Shown here piece by piece: positions 25,401 through 32,888 of a stretch of DNA of 37,499 nucleotides. The translations under genes and the position numbers were made by a program. The stretch is taken from contig DATKZS010000121.1 of the NCBI GenBank assembly GCA_035527835.1, positions 1 to 37,499 on the forward strand, written 5' to 3'. Source of the stretch: DATKZS01 sp035527835 [NCBI: bacterium] (GTDB lineage: Bacteria > RBG-13-61-14). The first letter of the stretch is position 1. Each line of letters begins with the position of its first letter. The notes under the pieces are model-generated. The model was not told where the DNA came from. It made no database searches and was given only the letters and a program-made list of their open reading frames with translations.

Positions 25401-27008
25401 ATGATGGAACTGAGGCTGCTGCCGCCGCTCGTGGTGTTCGAGGTGAACGTGCTCCTCGGCGTGTTCGCCCTGCTCAAGGCTAGGGGCCACCGGCAGCACC
25501 GCTTCTTCGCCGCCTTCGCGCTGGCGGCCGGGCTGTGGTGCCTGGGCTCGATGCTGTATTTTATATTGCCGGAGCACATGCGCGGGCTGGGGCTGCGGGC
25601 CGGGTTTGCCGGCGTGACCATCGTGCCCGCCGTCTTCATGGCGTTCGGCTTTTACCTGTCCGGCCGGCCGCTCGCCCGCTCCACCCTCGTCAGCATGATC
25701 GTGGCCGTCGCGCTCATGAACGTGATCGCGAACCTCGACCAGATGATGCATCTCTCCCGCGACGGGCTCATGATCGTCTCGGCGTTCCAGGTGGCCGCGG
25801 CGTCGCTTTACTTCGCCGGCTTTTATCTGACCGGCTTCATGGAGCTTAGAACGGCGCTCAAGGCGGAGGCAAGGCGCGAGGAAGCGCGCTTCATTTTGTA
25901 CGCGTCGGCCGTGCCCTTCATCCTGATGATGGTTTACACGTTCGTCGCGGTGGCCCTCGAGCGCCTGCCGCGGCCGAACCTGCAACTGCCGGTGGCGCTG
26001 TCCGCGGAGCTGATGCTGTATTACGCGGTGCGGTTCAAAAGGGTGGAGGTCGAGGAGGTGCTCTCGCGCGGCATCCTGTACCTCGTCTATACCGTGGTCC
26101 TGACCGGCGTCATCTTCATCGGGATTTACCTGGCCTCGCGCCTGTTCGACTTCCAGGTCTCGGCCTTTGCCTTCGTGGCCCTGGTCGCGTTCTGCCTGGT
26201 ATCGGCCTACGCCTTCGTGGCGTCCCGCGACCGGATCCAGGCCTGGGTGGACCGCGAGTTCTTCCCCGAAAAGATCGAGTATCAGGCGAAGCTTAAGCGG
26301 TACGAACAGGAGCTCAAGGAGTCGCGCGAGCGGCTGGAGAGCGCGCAGCGCCTCGCCTTGATCGGCGAGCTCGCGGCCAAGGTCGCGCACGAGATCAAGA
26401 ACCCTCTGGGACCCATCAAGGGCTATACCCAGATGCTCCGCGAGGCCCGCGAGCGCGGAGACCTGCCCGCGGAAAAGCTCGACAAGGCGCTAACCATCAT
26501 CGCCGAGGAAGCTGATATAATTGACCAGCGCGTGAAAAGCCTCCTCGACCTCGCCCGCCGCGCGCCGCTCATCCGCGAGACCGTCAACCTTCACGACCTC
26601 ATCGAAAAGACCCTCGCGCTCCTCGAACCAAAACCCGGCCTCACCATCGTCCGCGAGCTCCGCGCCGCATCCCCCATCCTCAGCCTCGACCCCGCCCGCT
26701 TCCAGGGTGCGCTCTATAACCTCTTCATCAACGCCATCCAGGCCATGGACGGAAAGGGCACACTGCGCGTCGGCACCGAAAATCATAACAGTGCCATCAT
26801 TATAACCGTCTCCGACACCGGCCCCGGAATCCCCGCCTCCCTCCTCCCCCACATCTTCGAGCCCTTCCACTCCACCCGTCCCGCCGGCACCGGCCTCGGC
26901 CTCGCCATCGTCAAGTCAGTGGTGGAAGCGCACGGGGGAAGGATCGAGGCGGAGACGGGAGAGGAAGGGGGAGCGAGGTTCAAGGTGGTGATGCAAGGGG
27001 AGGGGTAA
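25401..27008 (+). CDS. membrane sensor histidine kinase
   Basis: The 535-residue kinase has about eight to nine transmembrane helices in the first 275 residues, in a layout resembling 7TM/HisK_N-type sensors. A short coiled coil follows (about 290-320). In the kinase core, AAKVAHEIKNPLGPIKGYTQML holds the phosphorylated H330. NLFINAIQAM is the N box, SDTGPGIP and GTGLGLAIVKSVVEAHGG the G boxes and EPFHSTRP the F box, as in NtrB/AtoS-type kinases that pair with sigma-54 response regulators. The ATG at 25401 follows GGGTGAG; TTG at 25395 is the alternative. It lies directly behind a sigma-54 promoter. Its probable partner is the NtrC-type regulator at 28797, now separated by a 1.8 kb interval with repeat arms at both ends. 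Confidence 0.9.
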   Translation: MMELRLLPPLVVFEVNVLLGVFALLKARGHRQHRFFAAFALAAGLWCLGSMLYFILPEHMRGLGLRAGFAGVTIVPAVFMAFGFYLSGRPLARSTLVSMIVAVALMNVIANLDQMMHLSRDGLMIVSAFQVAAASLYFAGFYLTGFMELRTALKAEARREEARFILYASAVPFILMMVYTFVAVALERLPRPNLQLPVALSAELMLYYAVRFKRVEVEEVLSRGILYLVYTVVLTGVIFIGIYLASRLFDFQVSAFAFVALVAFCLVSAYAFVASRDRIQAWVDREFFPEKIEYQAKLKRYEQELKESRERLESAQRLALIGELAAKVAHEIKNPLGPIKGYTQMLREARERGDLPAEKLDKALTIIAEEADIIDQRVKSLLDLARRAPLIRETVNLHDLIEKTLALLEPKPGLTIVRELRAASPILSLDPARFQGALYNLFINAIQAMDGKGTLRVGTENHNSAIIITVSDTGPGIPASLLPHIFEPFHSTRPAGTGLGLAIVKSVVEAHGGRIEAETGEEGGARFKVVMQGEG

Positions 27009-27013
27009 TTTTT

Positions 27014-27054
27014 TAACGCAGATGAACACGGATGAACGCAGATGAACACAGATA
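27014..27054. repeat. left arm of a split CAGATGAACAC-type hairpin
   Basis: Four 10 bp near-repeats (AACGCAGATG, AACACGGATG, AACGCAGATG, AACACAGATA) start 6 bp after the kinase stop codon. The complementary right arm does not follow locally. A matching right arm with the same downstream A-rich flank as at 17790-17870 occurs at 28740-28767. Confidence 0.75.
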
Positions 27055-27069
27055 AGATGATATTTTGGA

Positions 27070-27265
27070 TTACTGAGCCCGATTCATCGGGCTTACGCCT
27101 CGGAGTGCAGGCCAGCCATTTATGGCTGGTACGGGGCGGCGGAGAGGCATGGGAGGGCGTTTCAACGTCCTTCTCGTTTCCCGGCTTCAGCCAATGATGG
27201 CGGCAAGAAATGGATAAATCCTTTTTATCGAGAATCCCGTTAAAACGGGGTCGGGGATTAAAGAA
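27070..27265. repeat. cluster of short hairpins
   Basis: Several 16-18 bp palindromes with small loops stand in a row: GCCCGATTCATCGGGC, CCAGCCATTTATGGCTGG, GGGCGTTTCAACGTCC and, farther on, CCCGTTAAAACGGG. Each has a sense-codon-like loop (TTCA, TTTA, TTCA or TTAA). A similar one, GGCCGGTGAACCGGCC, occurs at about 28709-28724 at the other edge of the block. No gene is supported in 27009-27329. Confidence 0.55.
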
Positions 27266-27273
27266 TTGATTTT

Positions 27274-27303
27274 ACCGCGGAGACGCAGAGGACGCGGAGA
27301 AGG
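27274..27303. repeat. single arm of a CGCAGAG-type repeat
   Basis: ACCGCGGAGACGCAGAGGAC and the following CGCGGAGAAGG match the arms of the hairpin at 36471-36610 (AACCGCGGAGGCGCAGAG). The second arm is missing locally. The arm ends about 28 bp before the fusion gene's start. Confidence 0.6.
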
Positions 27304-27329
27304 TTTTACTAAAGGGGAGGTCAAATAAG

Positions 27330-28661
27330 ATGCTTCTTCCAGTTCCGGTATTCCTGGTATTTCACTATCAGCCGCTGCTACCGATCTACTTTGACCCCTT
27401 CATCCTGCTCCTGGGCACGGCCATGCTCTGGACGACCAGGTTTACGCACCGGATCGGGCAGGACAGGAGCCAGCGGTATATGGTCTTTTCCGGGATCATC
27501 AGACCGTTGTCCATTCTGGTCCTTTCGTTCGGCTGGCTGGAAATCCTGGCCTGGGACCGTAATACTTTGGATTTTTTCGGAGATTGGCAGATCTATTTTA
27601 TTCTGGTTCCGTTCCTGCTGATGGCCTTCATCGGTTTTTTCCGCGCATTGGTGTTTCTTTTCTGGCTGGTCACATTTATCGCCCTGGCGATGGGCAAATG
27701 GTGCGTTGTAATTTACGGCGGAATGTTCGTGGCATTTTTCTTATTCGGATTCTGGAGCATTCTATATCTGGGAATAAGAACATCGCTGTTGTTCAGACGA
27801 CCCGATGATCCTATCAAGGTAAACGGTCCCTATTCAGTCGTCCGCCACCCTCAGCTATTAGCGGCAATCGGCATGTCCTTTTCGGCAAGCTGGATGCGAG
27901 GCTCGTCGTGGGGCCTGTTCAATGCTGTCATCTTCGGGTTCATGATCCTTTTCCTGGTCTGGGAGGAGGAAAGAGACCTGGTTTTCGGATCAAAGGATAT
28001 CTATCGTTCATACCGCGTCACTGCACCACGTTTGATTCCAACCATCAGCAGACTAATCTATGTTGCAAAGCATTTATGGAAACATCTTCCAGGTAATGGA
28101 TCAAGTGATTTAATGGGGGCGCGAAAGGTCTATAAAACGGGTGGTTCATGGGATTTTTGGGCAATAATTGCCTGTATCATATTTGTTCTCACAATGATTG
28201 CCATTCCTGACTTCATGAGATTCCAAGCCAGCGCATCAATGAATATCGCAGTTGGTGATTTAAAAACTATCTTACGTTTTCAACAGAATTATCATCATTT
28301 TTTTGGGACTTATTATGACGGATCACACAGATTGATAGATGCCGAGATAGAAGTGCCTCAAAACCACCTCTGCTATACCTGGTTTGTTGGCCCAGGCTAT
28401 GTAGCCACCGCGAAAAAAGACTGTTGGGGACATGAGTTTCCTTCACCCACTGAATCCGAGCTTGCAAAGGTCATGACGGATGCGGGCAGACCTGATTTAA
28501 TTCCACGCGGCGATAAAGACCATTTCGTTTCGGTGGTGGCCGGGAACCTCGACGACGATCCCTGCATGGACATCTGGTATATCACGGAGGAGGGGAAGCC
28601 CTATAATCTGATTAATGACCGGGATACGCCGTGCCCGGACAATGCAGGCAAGGGAAAATGA
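27330..28661 (+). CDS. ICMT-like methyltransferase fused to a pilin-like domain
   Basis: The 443-residue protein appears to join two unrelated parts. Residues 1-250 have about five to six hydrophobic helices and the isoprenylcysteine/phospholipid methyltransferase signature: NGPYSVVRHPQLLAAIGMS (165-183) and WEEERDLVFG-x5-YRSYRVTAPRLIPTI (211-239). Residues 272-432 look like a type IV pilin/pseudopilin: one hydrophobic helix running into IAIPDFMRFQASASMNIAVGDLK, then QQNYHHFFGTYYD, and AGNLDDDPCMDIWYI near the end. The prepilin cleavage motif (GFTLIE) is replaced by GGSWDF, so normal pilin processing is unlikely and the pilin part would stay tethered to the membrane. The gene is AT-richer than its neighbours, especially after about 28.08 kb, and sits inside a possible insertion block. 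GGGGAGG precedes the start. Confidence 0.75.
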   Translation: MLLPVPVFLVFHYQPLLPIYFDPFILLLGTAMLWTTRFTHRIGQDRSQRYMVFSGIIRPLSILVLSFGWLEILAWDRNTLDFFGDWQIYFILVPFLLMAFIGFFRALVFLFWLVTFIALAMGKWCVVIYGGMFVAFFLFGFWSILYLGIRTSLLFRRPDDPIKVNGPYSVVRHPQLLAAIGMSFSASWMRGSSWGLFNAVIFGFMILFLVWEEERDLVFGSKDIYRSYRVTAPRLIPTISRLIYVAKHLWKHLPGNGSSDLMGARKVYKTGGSWDFWAIIACIIFVLTMIAIPDFMRFQASASMNIAVGDLKTILRFQQNYHHFFGTYYDGSHRLIDAEIEVPQNHLCYTWFVGPGYVATAKKDCWGHEFPSPTESELAKVMTDAGRPDLIPRGDKDHFVSVVAGNLDDDPCMDIWYITEEGKPYNLINDRDTPCPDNAGKGK

Positions 28662-28739
28662 TTTTGGGTAACAAGATAAAGCACGGGCCTATCAGCCGGG
28701 GCGGGAAGGCCGGTGAACCGGCCTTGAGGGAAAAGTAAA

Positions 28740-28767
28740 TCCGCGTTCATCTGTGTTCATCTGCGGC
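28740..28767. repeat. right arm of a split CAGATGAACAC-type hairpin
   Basis: The minus strand reads GCCGCAGATGAACACAGATG followed by AACGCGGAT, the same arm as the right half of 17790-17870. The bases after it (CAGAAAAAATAATCTC) also match the flank of that element. Its left partner appears to be at 27014-27054. The response-regulator gene starts 30 bp downstream. Confidence 0.75.
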
Positions 28768-28796
28768 AGAAAAAATAATCTCTTAAGGAGAAAGCC

Positions 28797-30266
28797 ATGG
28801 CTCACAGGATTTTGGTGGTTGATGATGAGAAGAACATGCGGGAGCTGTTGAAGGACCTGCTGGCGATGGAGGGGTTTGGGGTGGAGACGGCGGCGGATGG
28901 GGAGGCGGCGATGGCGATGGCGCGGGGGAATGCGCCGGATTTGATGATATTGGATCTGCGGCTGCCGAAGATTCAGGGGATGGAGGTGTTGCGGACGCTT
29001 AAGGAGGAGGGTCGGAATTTTCCGGTGGTGATTATCACGGCGCATGGGGACGTGAACACGGCGGTTGATGCGTTGAAGGGCGGGGCGGCGGACTTCATTG
29101 TGAAGCCGTTCGAGAACCAGGCGCTGGTGGCGGCGGTGCGGCAGGCGCTGGAGGCTTCGGGAATGGTGGCTGAGGCCGCGTTTTCGGGGCCGCGTCTTTC
29201 GGGCGCTTACAAGGACATGGAGATGCTGGGGCGGAGCGTGAAGATCCGGAGCGTGTTCGAGCTGATCGAGAAGGTGGCGGCGACGTCGGCCACGGTGCTG
29301 ATCACGGGGGATTCGGGCACGGGCAAGGAGCTGGTGGCGCGGGCGATCCACATGAAGAGCGGGCGTCGGGACGGGCCGATGATCTCGATAAACTGCGCGG
29401 CGCTGCCGGAGACCTTGTTCGAGTCGGAGCTGTTCGGTTTTGAGCGGGGGGCGTTCACGGGTGCGCACCAGCGGAAGGCGGGGAAGATCGAGCTGGCGGA
29501 CGGGGGCACGCTGTTCCTGGACGAGGTGGGCGACCTGACTCCGTCGGCGCAGGCCAAGCTGTTACGGGTGCTGGAGCAGAAGGAGTTCTCGCCGCTGGGG
29601 AGCACGCGCAATGTGAAGGTTGACATCCGGGTGATCGCGGCGACCAACCGCGAGCTCGCGGCCATGGCCGACGCGGGCGATTTCAGAAAGGACCTCCTGT
29701 TCCGCCTGAACGTGGTTGAGCTCCAGCTCCCGCCGCTCCGGGACCGGAAGGACGACATCCCGGCGCTCAGTGAGCACTTCAACCGCAAGTACTCGAAGAA
29801 GCACGGCACGGGCTTTCAGGAGCTCTCGGGCGCGCAGCTCATGCGCTTGCAGGCGTACCACTGGCCGGGCAACATCCGGGAGCTGGAGCACGTGGTCGAG
29901 GGCTGGACCGTGTTCGCGCGCCTCATCATCCCCGGCGACCCGGCCGAGCGCATGGCCGGCGACCCGCTGGCCATACCCCGCAAGCCGGAGCCGCCCATCG
30001 AGCAACCGCCCCTGCCCCGCCGCCAGAAACCGCCCGCGCCGGCCCCACCGCCTCCGGGCCTGCCCCCTTCGCTCGTCGGTTCCGGGGGAAAGGTCGGCAC
30101 GCTCAAGGACGAGCTGAAAAAGTTCGAGCGGATCATAGTTCTGCAGGCCCTGGCGCAGTGTTACTACAACAAGATGGAGGCGGCGCGGGCGCTAGGGGTG
30201 TCGTACAAGACGCTGTTCAATAAATTGCATGAGCTGGGGATCGAGGTGAGCAAGGAGGCGAAGTAA
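28797..30266 (+). CDS. NtrC-family response regulator
   Basis: The 489-residue sigma-54 activator has a receiver domain at 1-120, with acidic residues DDE (9-11), phosphoacceptor D53 (LMILDLRLP), T81 and K103 (VKPF). The AAA+ domain follows from about 140: Walker A GDSGTGKE (171-178), GAFTGA (218-223), LFLDEVGD, and WPGNIRELEHVVE. A proline-rich linker (about 394-425) is unusually long. A Fis-type helix-turn-helix lies at 455-481 (KMEAARALGVSYKTLFNKLHELGI). AAGGAG precedes the ATG at 28797. It is almost certainly the partner of the kinase at 25401 and could activate that gene's sigma-54 promoter. Third codon positions are strongly G-rich up to about 29.64 kb and C-richer afterwards. A single-arm repeat (ACCACAAAGACACCAAGG, 30288-30306) follows the stop. 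Confidence 0.93.
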   Translation: MAHRILVVDDEKNMRELLKDLLAMEGFGVETAADGEAAMAMARGNAPDLMILDLRLPKIQGMEVLRTLKEEGRNFPVVIITAHGDVNTAVDALKGGAADFIVKPFENQALVAAVRQALEASGMVAEAAFSGPRLSGAYKDMEMLGRSVKIRSVFELIEKVAATSATVLITGDSGTGKELVARAIHMKSGRRDGPMISINCAALPETLFESELFGFERGAFTGAHQRKAGKIELADGGTLFLDEVGDLTPSAQAKLLRVLEQKEFSPLGSTRNVKVDIRVIAATNRELAAMADAGDFRKDLLFRLNVVELQLPPLRDRKDDIPALSEHFNRKYSKKHGTGFQELSGAQLMRLQAYHWPGNIRELEHVVEGWTVFARLIIPGDPAERMAGDPLAIPRKPEPPIEQPPLPRRQKPPAPAPPPPGLPPSLVGSGGKVGTLKDELKKFERIIVLQALAQCYYNKMEAARALGVSYKTLFNKLHELGIEVSKEAK

Positions 30267-30352
30267 GAAGAGAAGAGAAGAGAAGAATACCACAAAGACA
30301 CCAAGGGGACGAAGGCCGGAAGAAGAGTATTGATAAAAAGGAGGAAAAAGGA

Positions 30353-30820
30353 ATGCCTAAGGTGGAGTTAAACATGAAGGCGCCTGATTTCACGCTCACG
30401 GATTTTGCGGGGCGGGAGTTCAGGCTGGGGGAGCAGGCGGGGCAAAAGCGGGTGGTGCTTGTGTTCAACCGGGGATTCATGTGACCGTTCTGCCGCCGGC
30501 ACATGGCGCAGTTGCGCCAGGGACATGAGGAGTTCGTGAAGCGGGACGCGGAGATCGTGGTGGTGGGTCCGGAAAAGGCGGAGGCATTTCGTGAGTACTG
30601 GGCCAAGGAGTCGCTGCCGTTCACGGGCCTGCCCGATCCGGCGCATTCCGTGCTCAAGCTCTACGGCCAGGAGATCAAGCTGTTCAAGCTCGGTCGCATG
30701 CCCGCGCAGGTGCTGGTGGACCGGAAGGGCGTGGCCCGCTTTGTCCATTACGGCCATTCCATGTCCGACATTCCGGGGAACCAGGAGCTATTAGAGATCC
30801 TGGATCAACTCGAGGACTGA
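30353..30820 (+). CDS. peroxiredoxin-like selenoprotein with in-frame UGA (U44)
   Basis: Read with UGA at 30482-30484 as selenocysteine, this is a 155-residue thioredoxin-fold protein of the AhpC/TSA-like group. MPKVELNMKAPDFTLTDFAG is the usual start, and VVLVFNRGFM-U-PFCRRHMAQLR follows. Related proteins read F-x-RG-F/W-CPFCR, so the UGA falls exactly on the first, catalytic cysteine of the CxxC motif, giving U44-P-F-C47. The reading frame is open on both sides, and the remainder continues as a normal peroxiredoxin fold (EIVVVGPEKAEAFREYW, FTGLPDPAHSVLKLYG, PAQVLVDRKGVARFVHYG). AGGAGG lies 9 bp before the ATG. A perfect stem-loop at 30504-30519 is at the right distance for a bacterial SECIS. 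It would reduce peroxides or exchange thiols. No sel genes are in the window; a nonsense mutation is the alternative. Confidence 0.85.
30504..30519 (+). promoter_or_regulatory. putative bacterial SECIS stem-loop
   Basis: TGGCGC-AGTT-GCGCCA forms a perfect 6 bp stem with a four-base loop containing a G. The loop begins about 25 nt after the UGA, within the 16-37 nt range known for bacterial SECIS elements bound by SelB. Confidence 0.6.
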
Positions 30821-30867
30821 AGCGTCGTCATGCCGTTTTAAAAGGTTCGACCGTCCCTCCGGGACAG
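30821..30867 (+). repeat. left copy of a direct repeat flanking hicBA
   Basis: AGCGTCGTCATGCCG, then AAAGGTTCGACCG and the palindrome GTCCCTCCGGGAC (30853-30865). The same order of modules recurs at 31389-31432 in the same orientation on the other side of hicBA. Confidence 0.65.
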
Positions 30868-30885
30868 GTTCAAGGGCGCTGGTTT

Positions 30886-31098
30886 TTACAGGAGCTTCTT
30901 GAATTCTTCGGGGCTAAGGCCGGCGTCGCGGGCGATTGCGCCCATGGTGTAGGCGTTGATGGGATTGTGGCGGGGGATGGTGAGGCGGACGATGCCGTCG
31001 GACATGATGATATGCTTGCCCTGCCTGATGACTTTGAACCCGGCTTTTTCCAGGGCGTTCACGGCCTGATCGTTGTTTATTCCGGGTATCTTGGGCAT
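30886..31098 (-). CDS. hicA: HicA-family mRNA interferase toxin
   Basis: The 70-residue product has the YcfA/HicA fold. MPKIPGINNDQAVNALEKAG is the typical start, and GFKVIRQGKHIIM carries the conserved histidine after G-x-G/Q, which is needed for RNA cleavage. LTIPRHNPINAYTMGAIARDAGLSPEEF is the characteristic second half. It inhibits growth by cutting mRNA unless bound by HicB. The start at 31098 is chosen because the family begins there; it is 2 bp after the antitoxin stop, so the two are coupled. The pair is ordered antitoxin-toxin. Confidence 0.9.
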   Translation of the reverse strand: MPKIPGINNDQAVNALEKAGFKVIRQGKHIIMSDGIVRLTIPRHNPINAYTMGAIARDAGLSPEEFKKLL

Positions 31099-31100
31099 GG

Positions 31101-31298
31101 TCAGACGTTGACGGTTTCTTCGGTCAAGGTGAATGAGTTGGTTTCCGCTTCCTCGGCTTCGAGCCACTCGCGGATGGCGATCCTGATGTTTTCGATGGCT
31201 TCCTCGCGGGTCGCTCCCTGGGAATGGCAACCACGCAAGGCCGGGCAGCTCACGGCAAAACCTTCTTCGCTCTCGACAAGAACAATCCTGTAATTCAT
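31101..31298 (-). CDS. hicB: HicB-family antitoxin
   Basis: The 65-residue protein starts MNYRIVLVESEEGFAVSCPALRGCHSQGATREEAIENIR, the partial RNase-H-like fold of HicB antitoxins, and ends after a helix EWLEAEEAE with an acidic tail. No C-terminal DNA-binding domain is present, so this is the short antitoxin form, which neutralises HicA by direct binding. A start six codons upstream (31316) is possible, but the family pattern begins at 31298. Both genes are flanked by direct repeats at 30821-30867 and 31389-31432, suggesting movement as a unit. Confidence 0.88.
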   Translation of the reverse strand: MNYRIVLVESEEGFAVSCPALRGCHSQGATREEAIENIRIAIREWLEAEEAETNSFTLTEETVNV

Positions 31299-31388
31299 GG
31301 CGGTTTCCCCATACAAATTAGATGATGGACCATCGGGAATGGGTTGTCAAGAACGTGTTGATGTGGGTTGCGCCAGCGCAATGAAAGT

Positions 31389-31502
31389 AGCGTCTTGCCG
31401 CTCTAAGAGGTTCGTCCGTCCCTCCGGGACTTGGAAAGGATATTTATTATCGCGTTCCCAGGAATGAATTCCCGGGCTAATTTCGGGATGTCCCTCCGGG
31501 AC
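31389..31502 (+). repeat. right copy of the flanking repeat and further palindromes
   Basis: AGCGTCTTGCCG, AGAGGTTCGTCCG and GTCCCTCCGGGAC (31418-31430) repeat the order seen at 30821-30867. A third GTCCCTCCGGGAC lies at 31490-31502, after CCCAGGAATGAATTCCCGGG (31457-31476). From 31503 to 31598 there is only a CTCGGCGGTCTTGGCG-type arm near 31523. No gene is supported between 31299 and 31598. Confidence 0.6.
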
Positions 31503-31598
31503 AATCGGAATAGATAATTCCTCGGCGGTCTTGGCGCGGTTTTCTTGGACCGATTTTCCCTGGCTACCGGCTACGGGCTACTTGCTACTCTCTTCCAT

Positions 31599-32729
31599 TC
31601 ACGCCCAGTTGTCCCTGATCTCGTCCATCAGGGGGACGTTGATGTCCTCGATGGTGATGTTTGCGGGGTCGGCCTGGCCTATGCCGAGCTCGGCGGCGTA
31701 GTAGATCTGGACCTGGTCCCAGACGGATTTGTTGATGTAGTCGTTCCCGACCTTGGCTTCGGCGCCGTAGCGCTTGAGGATGGCGACGGCGAGGGAGTCG
31801 CAGGCCACGCGGTCCTTCCCGGCGAGGATGATGTTGGGGCGCGCCCAGACGCTGCGTTTTTTGGAGAGGCCGTCGGGTCCGCCGGAGACCATGATCTCGA
31901 CGGCGTCCACGATGTTGATGGTGGGCTTCAAGCTGAGGTTGAGCTCGGCGATTTTTTCGCCGATGTTCCTGGCGTGGAGCTCGTCGGCGCCTCCCTGGTG
32001 TCGGTCCTTGGGCATGCAGACGCCGACGAATGATTTCAGGCAGCAGGTGTAGTCGGCGCCTGGATTCAGGGCTCCGTGGTTTTTGAGGAGCGGCACGTTG
32101 ATGAAGTGGTCCACTTGAGTGAGGATTTCGGGGATGTGGAATCCTTGCGACCAGTGGCGCTTGCCGGGCCGGAACAGGACGTAGGGCGACTTGTTCCAGG
32201 GATAGGTGATGGCGCCCTCTTCCTTGCAGACTTTGGCGATGCCGGTGGTGTGGATGGCGGTGTTGGGCCAGAACATGCCGCGGTCGCCGACGTAGATTTT
32301 CGAGGCGCCGCGCTCGCGGCAGATGCGGATGACGGCGCGGACTACCTCGGGATCGGTGGTGATGCGGCCGGGGTATTTATCCTTGATGGCGGGCCCGGTC
32401 ATGTTGGGCTTGATCATGACCGTCTGGCCGCGCTCGATCTCGTCGAGCCCGCCGGCGGCGATGACGGCCTCGCGGACGGCGTCCTCGATGGAGGACGTGA
32501 CTCCGCGGGCGGCGACCACGGCTCGGGGCATGTCGGGATAGAGGCGGGTCGGTGGCAGCGGGTCAAGGCCGGAGTCGAGCGACGCGACGTGCTCCTTGAC
32601 CCTGGCCTCGCCCTCGGGGTCGTTTTGCCCGGCAAAGGCCCGGGGCGCGAGCGCGGCCAAGGCGGCGGCGCAGCAGGCGGAGCTCATGAAGGAGCGGCGG
32701 TGGAAATCTTTTTCTTCGCGGTCGGACAT
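31599..32729 (-). CDS. DUF362-domain protein with Tat-like signal
   Basis: The 376-residue protein starts with a probable twin-arginine signal (FHRRSFMSSACCAAALAALAPRAFA) and has the DUF362 fold: GQTVMIKPNMTGP, TTDPEVVRAVIRICRERGASKIYVGDRG, HFINVPLLKNHGA, CCLKSFVGVCMPKDRHQGG and INIVDAVEIMVSGGPDG, IILAGKDRVACDSLAVAILKRYGA. The short form present here has no ferredoxin domain. Biochemical function is unknown for the family; members often accompany iron-sulfur or redox proteins. GAGGTG precedes the ATG. It is followed by a hairpin repeat and pckG on the same strand, but no functional link is evident. Confidence 0.82.
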   Translation of the reverse strand: MSDREEKDFHRRSFMSSACCAAALAALAPRAFAGQNDPEGEARVKEHVASLDSGLDPLPPTRLYPDMPRAVVAARGVTSSIEDAVREAVIAAGGLDEIERGQTVMIKPNMTGPAIKDKYPGRITTDPEVVRAVIRICRERGASKIYVGDRGMFWPNTAIHTTGIAKVCKEEGAITYPWNKSPYVLFRPGKRHWSQGFHIPEILTQVDHFINVPLLKNHGALNPGADYTCCLKSFVGVCMPKDRHQGGADELHARNIGEKIAELNLSLKPTINIVDAVEIMVSGGPDGLSKKRSVWARPNIILAGKDRVACDSLAVAILKRYGAEAKVGNDYINKSVWDQVQIYYAAELGIGQADPANITIEDINVPLMDEIRDNWA

Positions 32730-32788
32730 GGTTCACCTCGTGGTGAGTTTTACAGGGAGTATATCATGTTGATCCTGCCTTTTGTACT

Positions 32789-32861
32789 CGCACAGAGGCA
32801 CAGAGAACACAGAGGTCAGAAAATGAATTATATATCTCCGTGTTCTCTGTGTCTCTGTGCG
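32789..32861. repeat. CACAGAG-type intergenic hairpin
   Basis: The left arm starts CGCACAGAGGCACAGAGAAC and the right arm, on the other strand, CGCACAGAGACACAGAGAAC. Near-repeats of ACACAGAG give a 9 bp period inside each arm. It lies between pckG and the DUF362 gene, both on the minus strand, 28 bp beyond the pckG stop. Confidence 0.85.
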
Positions 32862-32888
32862 AACCCATTCTCCCGAATATGGCGCCGT

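Larger units (their letters stand above)
27055..28739. other. candidate inserted block between the two hairpin arms
   Basis: The interval is bounded by a left arm (27014-27054) and a right arm (28740-28767) of the same hairpin family. It carries clusters of short hairpins at both edges and one AT-richer gene of unusual composition. It separates a histidine kinase from a matching response regulator. This arrangement suggests insertion into an intact hairpin. No transposase, clear terminal repeat or target duplication is seen, so it is inference. Confidence 0.45.

Noticed and set aside
30503-30820. A 105-codon peroxiredoxin starting at ATG 30503.
   Set aside because: It would lack the N-terminal part of the fold and the catalytic motif. 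The conserved frame continues upstream through the UGA to ATG 30353.
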